Origin: Chloroflexota bacterium
GTDB taxonomy: Bacteria; Chloroflexota; Limnocylindria; Limnocylindrales; CSP1-4
Direction of reading: 5' to 3'
DNA length: 41,412 nt
Assembly (NCBI GenBank): GCA_017881905.1
Contig: JADGQI010000034.1
Location: forward strand, 1-41,412
Numbering within the stretch: position 1 is the first letter of the stretch; each line of letters begins with the position of its first letter. The notes under the pieces are model-generated. The model was not told where the DNA came from and did not search any database. It saw only the letters and a program-made list of their open reading frames with translations. Below are positions 22,073-29,002 of this stretch, one piece after another. Position numbers and translations under genes: made by a program.

Positions 22073-23980
22073 TTGACCAATCGCGACCGCGGGATCGTCG
22101 CTGTCCTCGGTGTCCTGCTCATCGCCCTGTCGGTCGCCGTGGCGCTGCCGGGGTCGTCGAGCGGCACCGCCCAGACCGTGCCGCTCCCGGGTGAGTCCGC
22201 CCCGCCGCCGTCCCTCGGGCCGACACCGGCCGCGGACGTCGTCTACCGGGAGGGGACGATCGGTCGCCCGAGCTCGATCAATCCGCTGACCGCCCGGACC
22301 CAGGCGGATCGCGACCTCGCCGCGCTCGTCTTCAGCGGCCTGGTCGCCCTCGGCCCGGATGGCACCTACCGGCCCGACCTGGCGTCCGGCTGGAGCGTCG
22401 ACGACAAGGGCAAGACGTGGACGTTCACGATCCGCGACGACGCCACCTGGCAGGACGGGGTACCGGTCACGTCGGCCGACGTCGTCTACACCGTCAACGT
22501 CCTCAAGGATCCCAGCTACACCGGGCCGCTCGGGGCGTCGTGGCGCGAGGTGAACGTGACCGCCATCGACGACAAGACCGTCCGGTTCGAGCTCACCACC
22601 CCGATCGGCGGGTTCCTCCAGGCGGCGACGGTCGGTCTCCTGCCGGTCCATCTCCTGGACCAGGCTCCGATCGAGACGCTGGCCGACGATCCGTTCAGCC
22701 TCCAGCCGGTCGGTTCGGGGCCGTTCGTCCTGACGTCGTGGAACGCCGGATCCGCCAGCCTCGTCCCGGCCAGTGCGGCCAACATCCCGGCGGCGGACCC
22801 GAGCGCCGGATCCGAAACGCCGACCGGTGGGGCTGGTGCCTCACCGGACGCGGCCACGTCCGAGCCGACGCCGACCGCGACGCCCGAGCCCACGCCGACC
22901 GCGACGCCGGCTCCGACGCCGACAGCCAAGGGCACCGCGAAGCCCGCCGGCTCGCCGAAGGCGACGCCCAGACCCACCCCGGTCCCGACGCCGACGCCGG
23001 TCCCGACGACGCGACCCGAGGCGCAGCTCCCGGGCATCGAGATGTCGTTCTTCCCGGACGCCGCGGCCCTCGCCGACGCGTACCGGGCCGGACTCCTCGA
23101 CGCCGCGTCGGGGCTCCCGCCGGACGTGGCCGCCCAGCTCGCGGCGATTCCGGGCAATCGCCTGCTCAGCTATCCACGGACGACCCTCACGGCGATCGCC
23201 CTGAACCTGCGACCCGGCAACGGCGAGCTTCGATCGCCGCTCGTGCGGCACGGGCTCCTCGCGGCGATCGACCGAGGGACGCTCATCGACGACGTGTTCG
23301 GTGGCGCGGCGACGCGGGCGGACTCGCTCATCCCGCCGTCGTCGTGGGCATTCGACGCCAAGACGAGTCGACCGGTCCGGTTCGACCCCAAGCGAGCGGC
23401 AGCCGATCTCAAGGCGGCCGGCTGGAAACGGCTGGCCGGCGGCTGGGCCGTCCCGGGATCGAAGAAGCCCTACCAGATGGCGCTGATCTCACCCGATCGA
23501 GCGACGAACCCGACCGCGATGGCCGCGGCCGAGGCGGTGGCCAAGGATTGGCAGCGCTTCGGGCTCCAGACGACGGTCACCGGTCTGCCGCCCACGGCCT
23601 TCGTCCAGGACCGGCTACGGGCCGGCAAGTTCCAGTCTGCGGCGATCGACGTCACGATCGGACTCGATCCCGATCTGTACCCGCTCCTGGCGTCCACCCA
23701 GGTCGCCAAGGGGGGCTCGAACTTCAGCGGTATCCAGGATGTGGCCCTCGATCGCGACCTGATCCACGCCCGCGCTCCTGGGTCAGAAACGGCCCGCAAG
23801 GCGGCGTACGCCAAGCTCCAGGCGCGGTTGGTCGCCAAGGATTACATCCTCCCGTTGGCCTTCCGCGACGAGCTCGTGGTGGTCTCCGACCGGGTCAAGG
23901 GACAGACGATCCGCGAGCTCGGGGACGCCAGTGACCGCTTCTGGGACGTGCTATCATGGCGCCTCGCTGACGGCGGTTGA
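22073..23980 (+). CDS. Peptide/solute ABC transporter substrate-binding protein (family 5) with internal Pro/Thr-rich insertion
   Basis: TTG start. N-terminal hydrophobic helix; REGTIGRPSSINPLTARTQADRDLAALVFSGLVALGPDGTYRPDLASGW..WQDGVPVTSADVVYT is typical SBP_bac_5. Confidence 0.88.
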   Translation: MTNRDRGIVAVLGVLLIALSVAVALPGSSSGTAQTVPLPGESAPPPSLGPTPAADVVYREGTIGRPSSINPLTARTQADRDLAALVFSGLVALGPDGTYRPDLASGWSVDDKGKTWTFTIRDDATWQDGVPVTSADVVYTVNVLKDPSYTGPLGASWREVNVTAIDDKTVRFELTTPIGGFLQAATVGLLPVHLLDQAPIETLADDPFSLQPVGSGPFVLTSWNAGSASLVPASAANIPAADPSAGSETPTGGAGASPDAATSEPTPTATPEPTPTATPAPTPTAKGTAKPAGSPKATPRPTPVPTPTPVPTTRPEAQLPGIEMSFFPDAAALADAYRAGLLDAASGLPPDVAAQLAAIPGNRLLSYPRTTLTAIALNLRPGNGELRSPLVRHGLLAAIDRGTLIDDVFGGAATRADSLIPPSSWAFDAKTSRPVRFDPKRAAADLKAAGWKRLAGGWAVPGSKKPYQMALISPDRATNPTAMAAAEAVAKDWQRFGLQTTVTGLPPTAFVQDRLRAGKFQSAAIDVTIGLDPDLYPLLASTQVAKGGSNFSGIQDVALDRDLIHARAPGSETARKAAYAKLQARLVAKDYILPLAFRDELVVVSDRVKGQTIRELGDASDRFWDVLSWRLADGG

Positions 23981-24008
23981 GCCCGCTCTTCCGTCGCCTG
24001 GGACTCTC

Positions 24009-24095
24009 GCCGAGGTGGCGGAATCGGTAGACGCGCTAGCTTCAGGAGCTAGTGTCCGCAAGGGCGTATGGGTTCAAATCCCTTCCTCGGTACCA
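24009..24095 (+). tRNA. tRNA-Leu (anticodon CAG)
   Basis: Acceptor GCCGAGG/CCTCGGT, anticodon arm CTAGC-TTCAGGA-GCTAG, long variable arm, T-loop GGTTCAAATCC, encoded CCA. Confidence 0.95.
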
Positions 24096-24126
24096 CCCCT
24101 CGACCGAGCCTCAGACAGCGTGCGAT

Positions 24127-24211
24127 GCCCAGGTGGCGGAATTGGTATACGCGTACGTTTGAGGGGCGTATGAGGCAACTCATCCGGGTTCAAGTCCCGG
24201 CCTGGGCACCA
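24127..24211 (+). tRNA. tRNA-Leu (anticodon GAG)
   Basis: Acceptor GCCCAGG/CCTGGGC, anticodon arm TACGT-TTGAGGG-GCGTA, long variable arm, T-loop GGTTCAAGTCC, encoded CCA. Confidence 0.95.
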
Positions 24212-24343
24212 CCCCCGCACTGATCCCGACGGCGGTCCGACCTCCGGACCGCCGTTCCGATTCGAGGATGGGCGTCGGTCGTGGCGGTCGACCGCCGTGA
24301 CCGCGGCGGTATCCTGCCCCTGCCCTCCATCGCCCACCGATTC

Positions 24344-24400
24344 GCGCCCGCTCCGGTAGAGATGCGCACCCGCTCCGATAGAAACGGTCATTGCTACCGG
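24344..24400 (+). repeat. Imperfect tandem repeat with an enclosing 7-bp inverted repeat in the tRNA-Leu/tRNA-Val intergenic region
   Basis: GCGCCCGCTCCGGTAGAGAT followed by GCGCACCCGCTCCGATAGAAAC; CCGGTAG (24353-24359) pairs with CTACCGG (24394-24400). Confidence 0.55.
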
Positions 24401-24601
24401 ACCGCCCACGCCCGTCCGGTCCGGGCCATCGCGTGCCCTTGAGCGCGCCCGCATTCATGGCCGTTGTATCTAGGGTCACAAGGGATCAACGGGAGCCGAT
24501 GCCGCCTGCCGGGGTCACACCCGGGCGGTTCCTAGCAATGGTGGTCCTACCCGGGCGGCGACGGCACCCGCCATGATCGCGGACGTATCCTGCCTCTGCC
24601 C

Positions 24602-24678
24602 GGGCGGTTAGCTCAGTCGGTCAGAGCGCCTCGCTTACACCGAGGATGTCGGGGGTTCGAGTCCCTCACCGCCCACCA
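24602..24678 (+). tRNA. tRNA-Val (anticodon TAC)
   Basis: Acceptor GGGCGGT/ACCGCCC, anticodon arm CCTCG-CTTACAC-CGAGG, T-loop GGTTCGAGTCC, encoded CCA. Confidence 0.95.
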
Positions 24679-24717
24679 GATCCTGGACATCAGATGGCTC
24701 CGGTCGGCACGCCGTGC

Positions 24718-25749
24718 TCAGTCGTCCCAACGGACCCGGACGCCCTGCCGGATGCCGGGCAGCGGCAGCGACGCGGCCTCCGCCTCAGCGGCCTCACGCT
24801 GCGCGGACGATAGGCGGCGCCACGGCGCGATCGTGAGATCGGTCTGGGCGCGTCTCCACGTCCCGACGATCTCGCCGTCCACCAGGACGGCGCCGGGCCA
24901 GACGCGGGGGGTCCACAGCGCACGACGGTGGTCCGAGTCAGGGACCAGGAGCTCGCGATCGGCTCCTTGGAGGAGGAAGTACGAGTCCCCGCTCGGGAGA
25001 AGCCGCGCGGCCGCTGCGAGTCCGGCGGGAACGCCGAACGTCGGCTCGTCGTCGCCCAGGATCCAGGCATCGCCGACGGGCGTCCGCACCGGCGTCAGGG
25101 ATCCGCCGAGCGCACCGAACGCCGCGTGGCCATCCGCCGGCCTGATCCCGGCCCACCGAGTGAATCCCGCAGGCGTCGCCGGACCGAAGACGTGCAGGTA
25201 TCGGCGGGCGAGCTCCAGGCGCGCCTCGACGGGGTCGACGTCCGGAGGCGGCACGGTCCAGACGTCGGGCTGGCGGGCCCCGTCCCAGCGGATCAGCACC
25301 GTGCCGGTGGGCGCGGCGTACCGGAGGCTATTCGGATGCACCCCGAGCCCGTGTCCCACCTCGCCATAGGTCATTCGCCGGCCGCCGAGGAAGGCGTGGA
25401 GCCGGTGCGCCAGATCCTCGGCGCGACGCCGACCCGCCGCGTCGCTGGGGAGCCGGCCGAGTGAGAAGAGCGCGAGGTCCCGCGCAGCGATGACGTAGGC
25501 GCTGTACCGCGGGCCCCACAGCTGCACGAACGACCGATCCTCCCACGCGTCCGGTCCGGTCCCGTGGACACGGGCATGGATCGAGTGAAGGGCCGCCCGC
25601 GGTGCGCTGTCCTGGAGGCCGGCCCAGGCTGCACGCCTGAGAGCGGTGGGGCCCGCCGGCAGTCGGTCGTCGAAGCCATTGACCGACCGTCGGTACGTGA
25701 CGATCTGTTCGCGCGTGAGCTCGACTCGGGCCGTCGTCACGTCAAGCAC
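24718..25749 (-). CDS. Winged-helix DNA-binding domain protein of the AlkZ/HTH_42 family (putative DNA glycosylase-like)
   Basis: GLQDSAPRAALHSIHARVHG..YVIAARDLALFSLGRLP..YGEVGHGLG..LARRYLHVFGPATPAGFTRWAGI..VLVDGEIVGTWRRA is the family layout. GTG start. Confidence 0.8.
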   Translation of the reverse strand: MLDVTTARVELTREQIVTYRRSVNGFDDRLPAGPTALRRAAWAGLQDSAPRAALHSIHARVHGTGPDAWEDRSFVQLWGPRYSAYVIAARDLALFSLGRLPSDAAGRRRAEDLAHRLHAFLGGRRMTYGEVGHGLGVHPNSLRYAAPTGTVLIRWDGARQPDVWTVPPPDVDPVEARLELARRYLHVFGPATPAGFTRWAGIRPADGHAAFGALGGSLTPVRTPVGDAWILGDDEPTFGVPAGLAAAARLLPSGDSYFLLQGADRELLVPDSDHRRALWTPRVWPGAVLVDGEIVGTWRRAQTDLTIAPWRRLSSAQREAAEAEAASLPLPGIRQGVRVRWDD

Positions 25750-25768
25750 GGGCAGCGGCCCCGGCAGA

Positions 25769-25873
25769 CTATCGACCGCGACGGACCATCGCGACGACGA
25801 GGACGATCGGCGCGATGAAGATCCCGACGATGAACACGATGATCAGCAGTTCGAGCGGACCGACGGTGGGCAT
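25769..25873 (-). CDS. 34-aa single-TM microprotein (TatA-N-terminus-like), upstream of the AlkZ-like gene
   Basis: Reverse strand ATG..TAG: MPTVGPLELLIIVFIVGIFIAPIVLVVAMVRRGR. AGGAG Shine-Dalgarno 9 nt upstream; stop 19 nt before the AlkZ-like GTG. Below the 60-aa cutoff of the ORF track. Confidence 0.65.
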   Translation of the reverse strand: MPTVGPLELLIIVFIVGIFIAPIVLVVAMVRRGR

Positions 25874-26002
25874 CTTGGGTCGACTCCTACAGGCCTGTGG
25901 TCACCGTACTCCACCTCGGCCCCGAGTCAATGGGCGAACGCCCGCTCGGTGGGGGACCGGCGCCCGCTCGTCGACCGGTCGCCATGCGGCCCGTGCGCCT
26001 CC

Positions 26003-26011
26003 TGCTAGACT
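26003..26011 (+). promoter_or_regulatory. Extended -10 promoter (TGC-TAGACT) of lemA-htpX
   Basis: CCTGCTAGACTCG, about 42 nt upstream of an SD-preceded ATG. Confidence 0.45.
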
Positions 26012-26053
26012 CGTGGGGCGGCGTGCTCTGTCGCGCGATCCCGGAGGAGGACC

Positions 26054-26617
26054 ATGACACCGCTCCTGATCATCGTCATCATCATCGTCGTCGCGATCGT
26101 CGGCTTCCTGATCGTCCTGTACAACGGGCTCGTCGGTAAGCGCAATCGGGTCGACGAGGCGCTCGCCCAGATCGAGGTCCAACTCAAGCGTCGCCATGAC
26201 CTCATCCCCAACCTGGTCAATGCGGTCAAGGGCTACATGGACTTCGAGCAGGACGTCCTGACCAAGGTCACCGAAGCCCGGGCCGGAGCGATCGCCGCCG
26301 GTGCCAAAGGGACCGCGGAGCAGGCCCAGGCGGAGAACGTCCTGACCGGCGCCCTGCGCTCGTTGTTCGCCGTCGTGGAGAACTATCCGCAGCTCAAGGC
26401 CAACGAGAACGTCCTCGCGCTCCAGGAGCAGCTGACCACGACCGAGAACCAGATCTCGTTCTCGCGCCAGCACTACAACGCCTCGGTCCTCGACTTCAAC
26501 ACCGCCATCCAGACGTTCCCGGCGGTCCTGATCGCCGGGATGATGGGCTTCCTCAAGCGGGACTTCTTCGACGCGGAGCCTGAAGCCGACCAGGTTCCGA
26601 GCGTCCAGCTCCGCTAG
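26054..26617 (+). CDS. lemA: LemA family protein
   Basis: N-terminal TM then YNGLVGKRNRVDEALAQIEVQLKRRHDLIPNLVNAVKGYMDFEQDVLTKVTEAR..YNASVLDFNTAIQTFPAVLIA. SD GGAGGAGG. Confidence 0.95.
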   Translation: MTPLLIIVIIIVVAIVGFLIVLYNGLVGKRNRVDEALAQIEVQLKRRHDLIPNLVNAVKGYMDFEQDVLTKVTEARAGAIAAGAKGTAEQAQAENVLTGALRSLFAVVENYPQLKANENVLALQEQLTTTENQISFSRQHYNASVLDFNTAIQTFPAVLIAGMMGFLKRDFFDAEPEADQVPSVQLR

Positions 26618-26651
26618 GGCGCGCATCCGGTCGAGGTAGACCGGAGGGCCA

Positions 26652-27647
26652 GTGGCTTCGACCTTCTACAGCCAGATCTCCGCCAACAAGCGGGACTCGT
26701 TTCTGCTCGGGCTCGGGCTGGTGGCGATCCTCGGGGTGCTCGGTCTGACGATCGGCTACGCCCTCACGGGATCGGTATCGGGGGCGATCGGCGCCACGGT
26801 GTTCGCGATCGTCATCGGTCTGGCCGCCTCGATGGTGTCCTACTACAAGGGCGATGCGATCGTCCTCGCGGCGTCGGGCGCTCGGGAGATCACCGAAACG
26901 GAGGCGCCCCAGCTCTTCAACGTCATCCGCGAGCTGACGATCGCGGCGGACATCCCGCCACCGAAGGTCTATGTCATCGACGACACGTCGATGAACGCGT
27001 TCGCGACCGGACGGGATCCCCAGCATGCGTCGATCGCGGTCACGACCGGCCTGCTGACGCGGATGGACCGGGAGGAGGTCCAGGGAGTGATCGGGCACGA
27101 GCTATCGCACGTGCGCAACTTCGACATCCGCTTCGCGCTGCTGGTGGGGGTGATGGTCGGGAGCATCGCGCTGCTGGCCGACTTCTTCCTCCGGTTCACC
27201 TTCTGGGGCGGTCGCGGACGTTCGAGCAGCAGCGACCGGGGTGGGGGAGGCCTGCAGGCCATCATCTTCGCCGTCGCGCTCGTCCTGGCCGTCCTGGCGC
27301 CGTTCTTCGCCAAGCTCGTCCAGCTCGCGGTCAGCCGGCAGCGCGAGTACCTGGCCGACGCCTCGGCGGTCGAGCTCACCCGGAACCCGATCGGCTTGGA
27401 GCGCGCATTGGCGACGATCGCCGGCGACACCGAGGTGCTCGAGGTGGCCAACCGGGCGACCCAGCACCTGTACTTCACGAACCCGATCATGAAGGCCTCC
27501 GACGGCGGGGGCGAACCGAGCGCCTGGTTCTCGACACATCCGCCGTTGCTCGACCGGATCAACCGCCTCCGCGAGCTGCGCGGCCAGCCGCCGGTCGGCT
27601 CGACGGCCGAGGAGCTCGCGGCGCCCCGGGGGGATGCGCTCGGTTGA
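26652..27647 (+). CDS. htpX: M48 family membrane metalloprotease HtpX
   Basis: HELSH zinc motif in VQGVIGHELSHVRNFDIR; REYLADASAVELTRNP; multiple TM. GTG start. Confidence 0.95.
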   Translation: MASTFYSQISANKRDSFLLGLGLVAILGVLGLTIGYALTGSVSGAIGATVFAIVIGLAASMVSYYKGDAIVLAASGAREITETEAPQLFNVIRELTIAADIPPPKVYVIDDTSMNAFATGRDPQHASIAVTTGLLTRMDREEVQGVIGHELSHVRNFDIRFALLVGVMVGSIALLADFFLRFTFWGGRGRSSSSDRGGGGLQAIIFAVALVLAVLAPFFAKLVQLAVSRQREYLADASAVELTRNPIGLERALATIAGDTEVLEVANRATQHLYFTNPIMKASDGGGEPSAWFSTHPPLLDRINRLRELRGQPPVGSTAEELAAPRGDALG

Positions 27648-27664
27648 AGGCCGTTCGGAGCCCG

Positions 27665-27673
27665 TGGTATCCT
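27665..27673 (+). promoter_or_regulatory. Extended -10 promoter (TGG-TATCCT) of the tRNA-Phe/Gly/Gln/Cys cluster
   Basis: CCGTGGTATCCTCCGG 40 nt upstream of tRNA-Phe. Confidence 0.5.
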
Positions 27674-27713
27674 CCGGCACGCCGACGGGCGGCCAGCCTG
27701 GTCAGGCCTTCGG

Positions 27714-27789
27714 GCCGAGATAGCTCAGTTGGTAGAGCACGCGACTGAAAATCGCGGTGTCGCCAGTTCGAATCTGGCTCTCGGCACCA
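27714..27789 (+). tRNA. tRNA-Phe (anticodon GAA)
   Basis: Acceptor GCCGAGA/TCTCGGC, anticodon arm CGCGA-CTGAAAA-TCGCG, T-loop, encoded CCA. Confidence 0.95.
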
Positions 27790-27805
27790 CATCGGTGGTG
27801 CACGG

Positions 27806-27881
27806 GCGGGAGTAGCTCAGTTGGCAGAGCGCAACCTTGCCAAGGTTGAGGTCGCGGGTTCGAACCCCGTCTCCCGCTCCA
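27806..27881 (+). tRNA. tRNA-Gly (anticodon GCC)
   Basis: Acceptor GCGGGAG/CTCCCGC, anticodon arm CAACC-TTGCCAA-GGTTG, encoded CCA. Confidence 0.95.
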
Positions 27882-27936
27882 AGATCTCGTCCGACGCACG
27901 GTCGGGCCGGCCGGCCTCCGCCGACGACTCGCCCGA

Positions 27937-28007
27937 TGCCCCTTCGTCCAGTGGTAGGACAGCGGACTTTGAATCCGCGAACCGAGGTTCGAATCCTCGA
28001 GGGGCAA
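27937..28007 (+). tRNA. tRNA-Gln (anticodon TTG), no encoded CCA
   Basis: Acceptor TGCCCCT/AGGGGCA, anticodon arm GCGGA-CTTTGAA-TCCGC, T-loop GGTTCGAATCC; followed by CGA rather than CCA. Confidence 0.93.
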
Positions 28008-28062
28008 CGACCACGTAGACTGGCCGCACGACCGCCGTACCCCTTGCGGCGGACCGTCCCGG

Positions 28063-28138
28063 GGCGACGTACCCAAGTGGTTAAGGGGGAGGTCTGCAAA
28101 ACCTCTATTCAGCGGTTCGAATCCGCTCGTCGCCTCCA
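28063..28138 (+). tRNA. tRNA-Cys (anticodon GCA)
   Basis: Acceptor GGCGACG/CGTCGCC, anticodon arm GAGGT-CTGCAAA-ACCTC, encoded CCA. Confidence 0.95.
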
Positions 28139-28204
28139 CGATCTCCCGAACGCGGTGATCCTCAGCCGTCCGCCTCACGCGGCTCCTCCTGAGCGGTCGG
28201 CGCA

Positions 28205-28234
28205 ACACCCACCCCGTCGGGTGGTGCCGCGGCG
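28205..28234 (+). terminator. Possible intrinsic-type hairpins downstream of tRNA-Cys (no clear T tract)
   Basis: CCACCC-CGTC-GGGTGG stem-loop followed by the GC-rich GTGCCGCGGCGCAC. Confidence 0.3.
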
Positions 28235-28354
28235 CACTTGGCGTGCTCATCGTCGGGACCATCAGGCTATGGGCAACCCACCGGTGGCTCGGTGACACTA
28301 CACGTGGATTTATCTCTCCAAAGGCGTTCATCTCCTCGACGAAAGGATCGTCCG

Positions 28355-28558
28355 ATGTTGCTCAGGGCCAACGTGTTCCTGTCGAGTCTCGCGTACCAGC
28401 TCAGGGCGTTTCGCATCGATTCCGGGCTCACCCGTGGTCAGGGCCTCGCCGAATACGCACTCATCCTCGCGCTCATCGCCATCGTCGCCATCATCGCCCT
28501 GCTCTTCCTCGGTGGCCAGGTCAGCAAGATCCTGAGCACCGTCGGCAAGTCCGTCTGA
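28355..28558 (+). CDS. Flp/Fap-type pilin-like small protein
   Basis: MLLRANVFLSSLAYQLRAFRIDSGLTRGQGLAEYALILALIAIVAIIALLFLGGQVSKILSTVGKSV: GQGLAEYALIL is the Flp prepilin cleavage/E-Y motif; upstream AAAGGA SD-like sequence. Confidence 0.88.
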   Translation: MLLRANVFLSSLAYQLRAFRIDSGLTRGQGLAEYALILALIAIVAIIALLFLGGQVSKILSTVGKSV

Positions 28559-28625
28559 GACGACGCCCGCCTGAAGATATCGGTCTCGCCCGACCGGGGC
28601 CCCGGCTCAGGGGAACCGGTGTGTT

Positions 28626-28643
28626 CTAGTGCGTCTGCACTAG
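28626..28643 (+). repeat. Perfect inverted repeat CTAGTGC-GTCT-GCACTAG between the Flp gene and tRNA-Leu(TAA)
   Basis: Read directly; 7-bp arms, 4-nt loop. Confidence 0.7.
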
Positions 28644-28706
28644 CGATGCTGCCTGCTCTGATCGTGGCCCTCAAGTCGGTCTGAGCCAGGCGCTACGCTT
28701 GCATCG

Positions 28707-28795
28707 GCCGAAGTGGCGGAACCGGCAGACGCGGCGGACTTAAACTCCGCTGACTCGCAAGGGTCGTGTGGGTTCGAACCCCACCTTCGGCACCA
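28707..28795 (+). tRNA. tRNA-Leu (anticodon TAA)
   Basis: Acceptor GCCGAAG/CTTCGGC, anticodon arm GCGGA-CTTAAAC-TCCGC, long variable arm, encoded CCA. Confidence 0.95.
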
Positions 28796-29002
28796 GGGAT
28801 CCGTCTCCACCGCACCTCACAGGGTGCGGCGGTTCCCCTTCGGGAGTGGTACGAACGTCCTGCTCGCCGCCCCGTACGTCCGTACCCTTCGCGCTCGTCG
28901 GACCTCACGCTCTACTACACGAGTGGCGTTCCGTCGGCGGTTGTCCCTCGATCGCGATGGCGCCCCAGGGGAGGCGGTCGTGGCCGCAGGGAGCGGGACA
29001 CG

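Noticed and set aside
23931-24173. 80-aa forward ORF spanning both tRNA-Leu genes
   Set aside because: Covers tRNA sequence (..GGIGIRVRLRGV); non-coding.
28255-28330. c-di-GMP (GEMM) riboswitch upstream of flp
   Set aside because: The conserved GGCAAACC...GACGCAAAGC pattern is not present; kept only as an unspecified leader.
27702-28331. 209-aa reverse ORF over the tRNA cluster
   Set aside because: Contains the well-known tRNA-antisense peptides (SGFEPLNRGF, RRGSNPRPQPWQ, SQIRTGDTAIFSRVLYQLSY) that are frequent false annotations.
28766-29002. Upstream extension of the toroid-GGDEF ORF (591-aa version)
   Set aside because: It begins inside tRNA-Leu(TAA) and encodes Arg/Pro-rich sequence; GTG at 29003 with a GGAG upstream is more credible.
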